Assembly (NCBI RefSeq): GCF_009834915.1
Contig: NZ_WVHS01000002.1
Span: forward strand, 1,054,001-1,118,000
Length of the DNA: 64,000 nt
Direction of reading: 5' to 3'
Source: Hufsiella ginkgonis
GTDB taxonomy: Bacteria; Bacteroidota; Bacteroidia; Sphingobacteriales; Sphingobacteriaceae
Both the position numbers and the translations under genes were made by a program. Under the pieces are notes generated by a model. That model was not told the origin of the DNA and did no database searches. It worked only from the letters and a program-made list of their open reading frames with translations. This document shows positions 62,407 to 64,000 of the stretch, one piece after another (position 1 is the stretch's first letter; each line of letters begins with the position of its first letter).

Positions 62407-63705
62407 ATGAAACTACGACTGACCTTCCTGTTAATTCTCGCCGCTATCACAACCCATGCGCAGCTGAGCCCGCAGGAGCGCAAAATTATCGACTATGTAA
62501 ACAGGAACCTGCCCGCGGCAGAGCAATTGCTGATCCAGACAGTGAACATTAACAGCGGCACCCTCAATAAAGAAGGCGTGCGCAGAACCGGCGATATTTT
62601 CCGGAAAGAATTCGACAAGATCGGCTTCACCACCGAATGGGTAAATCTCCCCGACTCACTGAATCGTGCCGGTCACCTGGTGGCGGTGCGCAAGGGCGCC
62701 AACGGAAAAAAGCGGCTGTTGCTTATCGGTCACCTGGATACCGTATTCGAGCTCGACATGAAGTTTTCGCCTTATACCAGGCTTAACGATTCCACAGCCA
62801 CGGGGCAGGGCGCCAACGACATGAAGGGCGGCGACGTGATCATGATCGCCGCATTGCAGGCGCTTAACGCAACAGGGTCGTTAAAGGACGCCAGCATCAT
62901 CGCTTACCTAACAGGTGACGAGGAAAAGCCGGGCCTCCCCTACAGCGTAGCCCGGGCGGATTTTATTGCCAAAGCAAAGATAAGCGATATATCCCTGGGC
63001 TTTGAAGGCGCACAGGGGCTCAATACGGTGGCTACGGCCCGCCGCGGGTCCAGCAGCTGGACATTGGGGGTGACCGCAAAAACGGGCCACTCTTCGGGCG
63101 TGTTCGGCAGGGGCTCCGGTTATGGCGCCATTTACGAAGCAGCCCGGGTAGTGAACAGCTTCCGCGAAGAGCTATCAGCCGAAAAATACCTCACATTTAA
63201 CCCGGGCATGTTTATCGGCGGTACCGAGATCAAAAAAGATGCCGCACTGGTACGCGGCGAAACGGTTTCGAAAACCAATATCATTGCCCCGGAAGCATTG
63301 GTAACCGGCGACCTTCGGTTTATTACCGAAGCGCAAAAAGAAGCCGCCCGGGCAAAAATGTCGGCAATAGCCGCGCAAAACCTCAACGGTACAAAATCCT
63401 CGCTCACCTTTAGCGATGGTTACCCGGCCATGTCGCCTACCGCAGGCAATAACCGGCTGGTTACCGTGCTGGATAAGATCTCGAGGGATATGGGTATCGG
63501 TGCAACCAATGCCGGCGATCCCGGGTCGCGCGGGGCCGGAGACATTTCCTTCGTGGCGCAATACACCGATTGCTTAGACGGCCTCGGGGCTTCCGGCGGC
63601 GGCTCACACAATCCCGGCGAAACCATCAACCTTAAACAGTTTCCTTATTTGGTGCAGCGGGCGGCATTGCTTATTTATCGCCTGTCGTTAGAAGACAAGG
63701 AATAG
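62407..63705 (+). CDS. Exported M20 family metallopeptidase
   Basis: A 432-aa protein with signal peptide (AAITTHAQ). Zinc-binding and catalytic residues of M20 enzymes are in LLIGHLDTVFE, GQGANDMKGGDV, YLTGDEEKPG and SLGFEGAQGL, and the last His in GGGSHNPGE. A dimerisation domain interrupts the catalytic domain. Glutamate carboxypeptidase-like or dipeptidase activity is likely. The ATG at 62407 gives the best signal peptide. Probably co-transcribed with the amidohydrolase. Confidence 0.9.
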   Translation: MKLRLTFLLILAAITTHAQLSPQERKIIDYVNRNLPAAEQLLIQTVNINSGTLNKEGVRRTGDIFRKEFDKIGFTTEWVNLPDSLNRAGHLVAVRKGANGKKRLLLIGHLDTVFELDMKFSPYTRLNDSTATGQGANDMKGGDVIMIAALQALNATGSLKDASIIAYLTGDEEKPGLPYSVARADFIAKAKISDISLGFEGAQGLNTVATARRGSSSWTLGVTAKTGHSSGVFGRGSGYGAIYEAARVVNSFREELSAEKYLTFNPGMFIGGTEIKKDAALVRGETVSKTNIIAPEALVTGDLRFITEAQKEAARAKMSAIAAQNLNGTKSSLTFSDGYPAMSPTAGNNRLVTVLDKISRDMGIGATNAGDPGSRGAGDISFVAQYTDCLDGLGASGGGSHNPGETINLKQFPYLVQRAALLIYRLSLEDKE

Positions 63706-63831
63706 AAAACAGCCAGGTCATAGCTGTAAAAGTGTAATTCGCTTAAACCTTTCGTCGTGCGTAAGCATTCAACCGGCATGAAACCATTTGTTATGTTCCT
63801 GGTCACACTATTCAAACAAATAATTGTGCTC

Positions 63832-64000
63832 TTATTTGTACCCCATCGCCTGCAGCTCGAACAGTTCTGCATACCTTCCCCGTTTAGCCAGGAGTTCTTC
63901 GTGACTGCCGATCTCCATCAACCGGCCTTTCTCGAGCACCAGGATCCTGTCGGCCATGCGCACGGTGGAGAACCGGTGAGAGATGAGCACGGCAGATTTT
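63832..64000 (-). CDS. ABC exporter ATP-binding protein, C-terminal end only
   Basis: The last 56 codons of an ABC ATPase run into the window from the right. They include the H-loop SHRFSTVRMADRILVLEKG and the typical end of a fused permease-ATPase exporter, HEELLAKRGRYAELFELQ. The stop is TAA at 63832-63834. The N-terminal part lies outside the window. Confidence 0.9.
   Translation of the reverse strand, partial: KSAVLISHRFSTVRMADRILVLEKGRLMEIGSHEELLAKRGRYAELFELQAMGYK

Noticed and set aside
63675-63872. 65-codon minus-strand ORF near the right edge
   Set aside because: It overlaps the end of the ABC exporter gene in another frame, and its sequence is not protein-like.

Overview
The window looks like a chromosomal segment of a Bacteroidota bacterium of the Sphingobacteriia/Chitinophagia/Cytophagia type. 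The evidence is a PorP/SprF protein beside a PKD protein with a type B (gliding-type) C-terminal sorting domain, which marks a type IX secretion system. There is also a SusC/SusD pair, several TonB-dependent receptors, a MurF-alanine racemase fusion, and promoters of the TTTG/TAnnTTTG kind used by the Bacteroidota primary sigma factor. No prophage, integron, CRISPR array or complete insertion sequence was seen.

Layout. 1-3.7 kb: T9SS PorP/SprF partner and a large secreted PKD protein. 3.9-16 kb: RRM RNA-binding protein, trxB, an acyl-CoA carboxylase beta subunit, a LOG protein, an orphan TonB receptor with an unusual leader, and an operon of a lipid A type acyltransferase, two M16 peptidases and guaB. 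16-23 kb: adenine deaminase, mqnC (futalosine menaquinone pathway), two Tat-type ferritin-like proteins, scpB, a small acidic protein and an acetyltransferase-like protein. 23-30.5 kb: a GlmU-like/tpiA/prmA/mpl/XRE operon, rpmE and murF-alr. 30.5-40.7 kb: recX, a DUF3500 protein, a two-gene membrane system, an outer-membrane receptor-like barrel protein, and a LytS/LytTR two-component pair. 40.8-48.2 kb: a secreted C1-type peptidase, two tRNA genes, several exported proteins of unknown function and an alcohol dehydrogenase. 48.4-51.3 kb: pntAA-pntAB-pntB. 51.4-64 kb: exported proteins, an orphan SusCD pair with palindromic control sites, a frameshifted OmpA-type pseudogene, a MacB/FtsX-type permease, an amidohydrolase, an M20 peptidase and the end of an ABC exporter.

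The most unusual locus is 32108-34969. The 399-aa membrane protein carries both histidine/acid metal sites of the AmoC/PmoC subunit of copper membrane monooxygenases: D-x3-H-x12-H at D46/H50/H63 and (D in place of N)-x3-H-x13-H at D126/H130/H144. Sequence around the first site resembles AmoC. Six bases downstream lies a 551-aa protein with PmoB-like topology: a signal peptide that would leave histidine at the mature N-terminus, a beta domain, a two-helix membrane hairpin and a His-rich C-terminal beta region. No PmoA-like gene is visible. This may be an undescribed, divergent branch of the copper membrane monooxygenase superfamily. An outer-membrane receptor-like gene lies directly upstream on the same strand.

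The second unusual locus is the leader of the TonB receptor at 8172-10745. A 20-codon upstream ORF encodes six consecutive cysteines and then a seventh, with two hairpins and a perfect inverted repeat beside it. This looks like a cysteine-sensing attenuator, so the receptor may import a sulfur compound. All functional assignments here rest on reading the sequence, without database searches.
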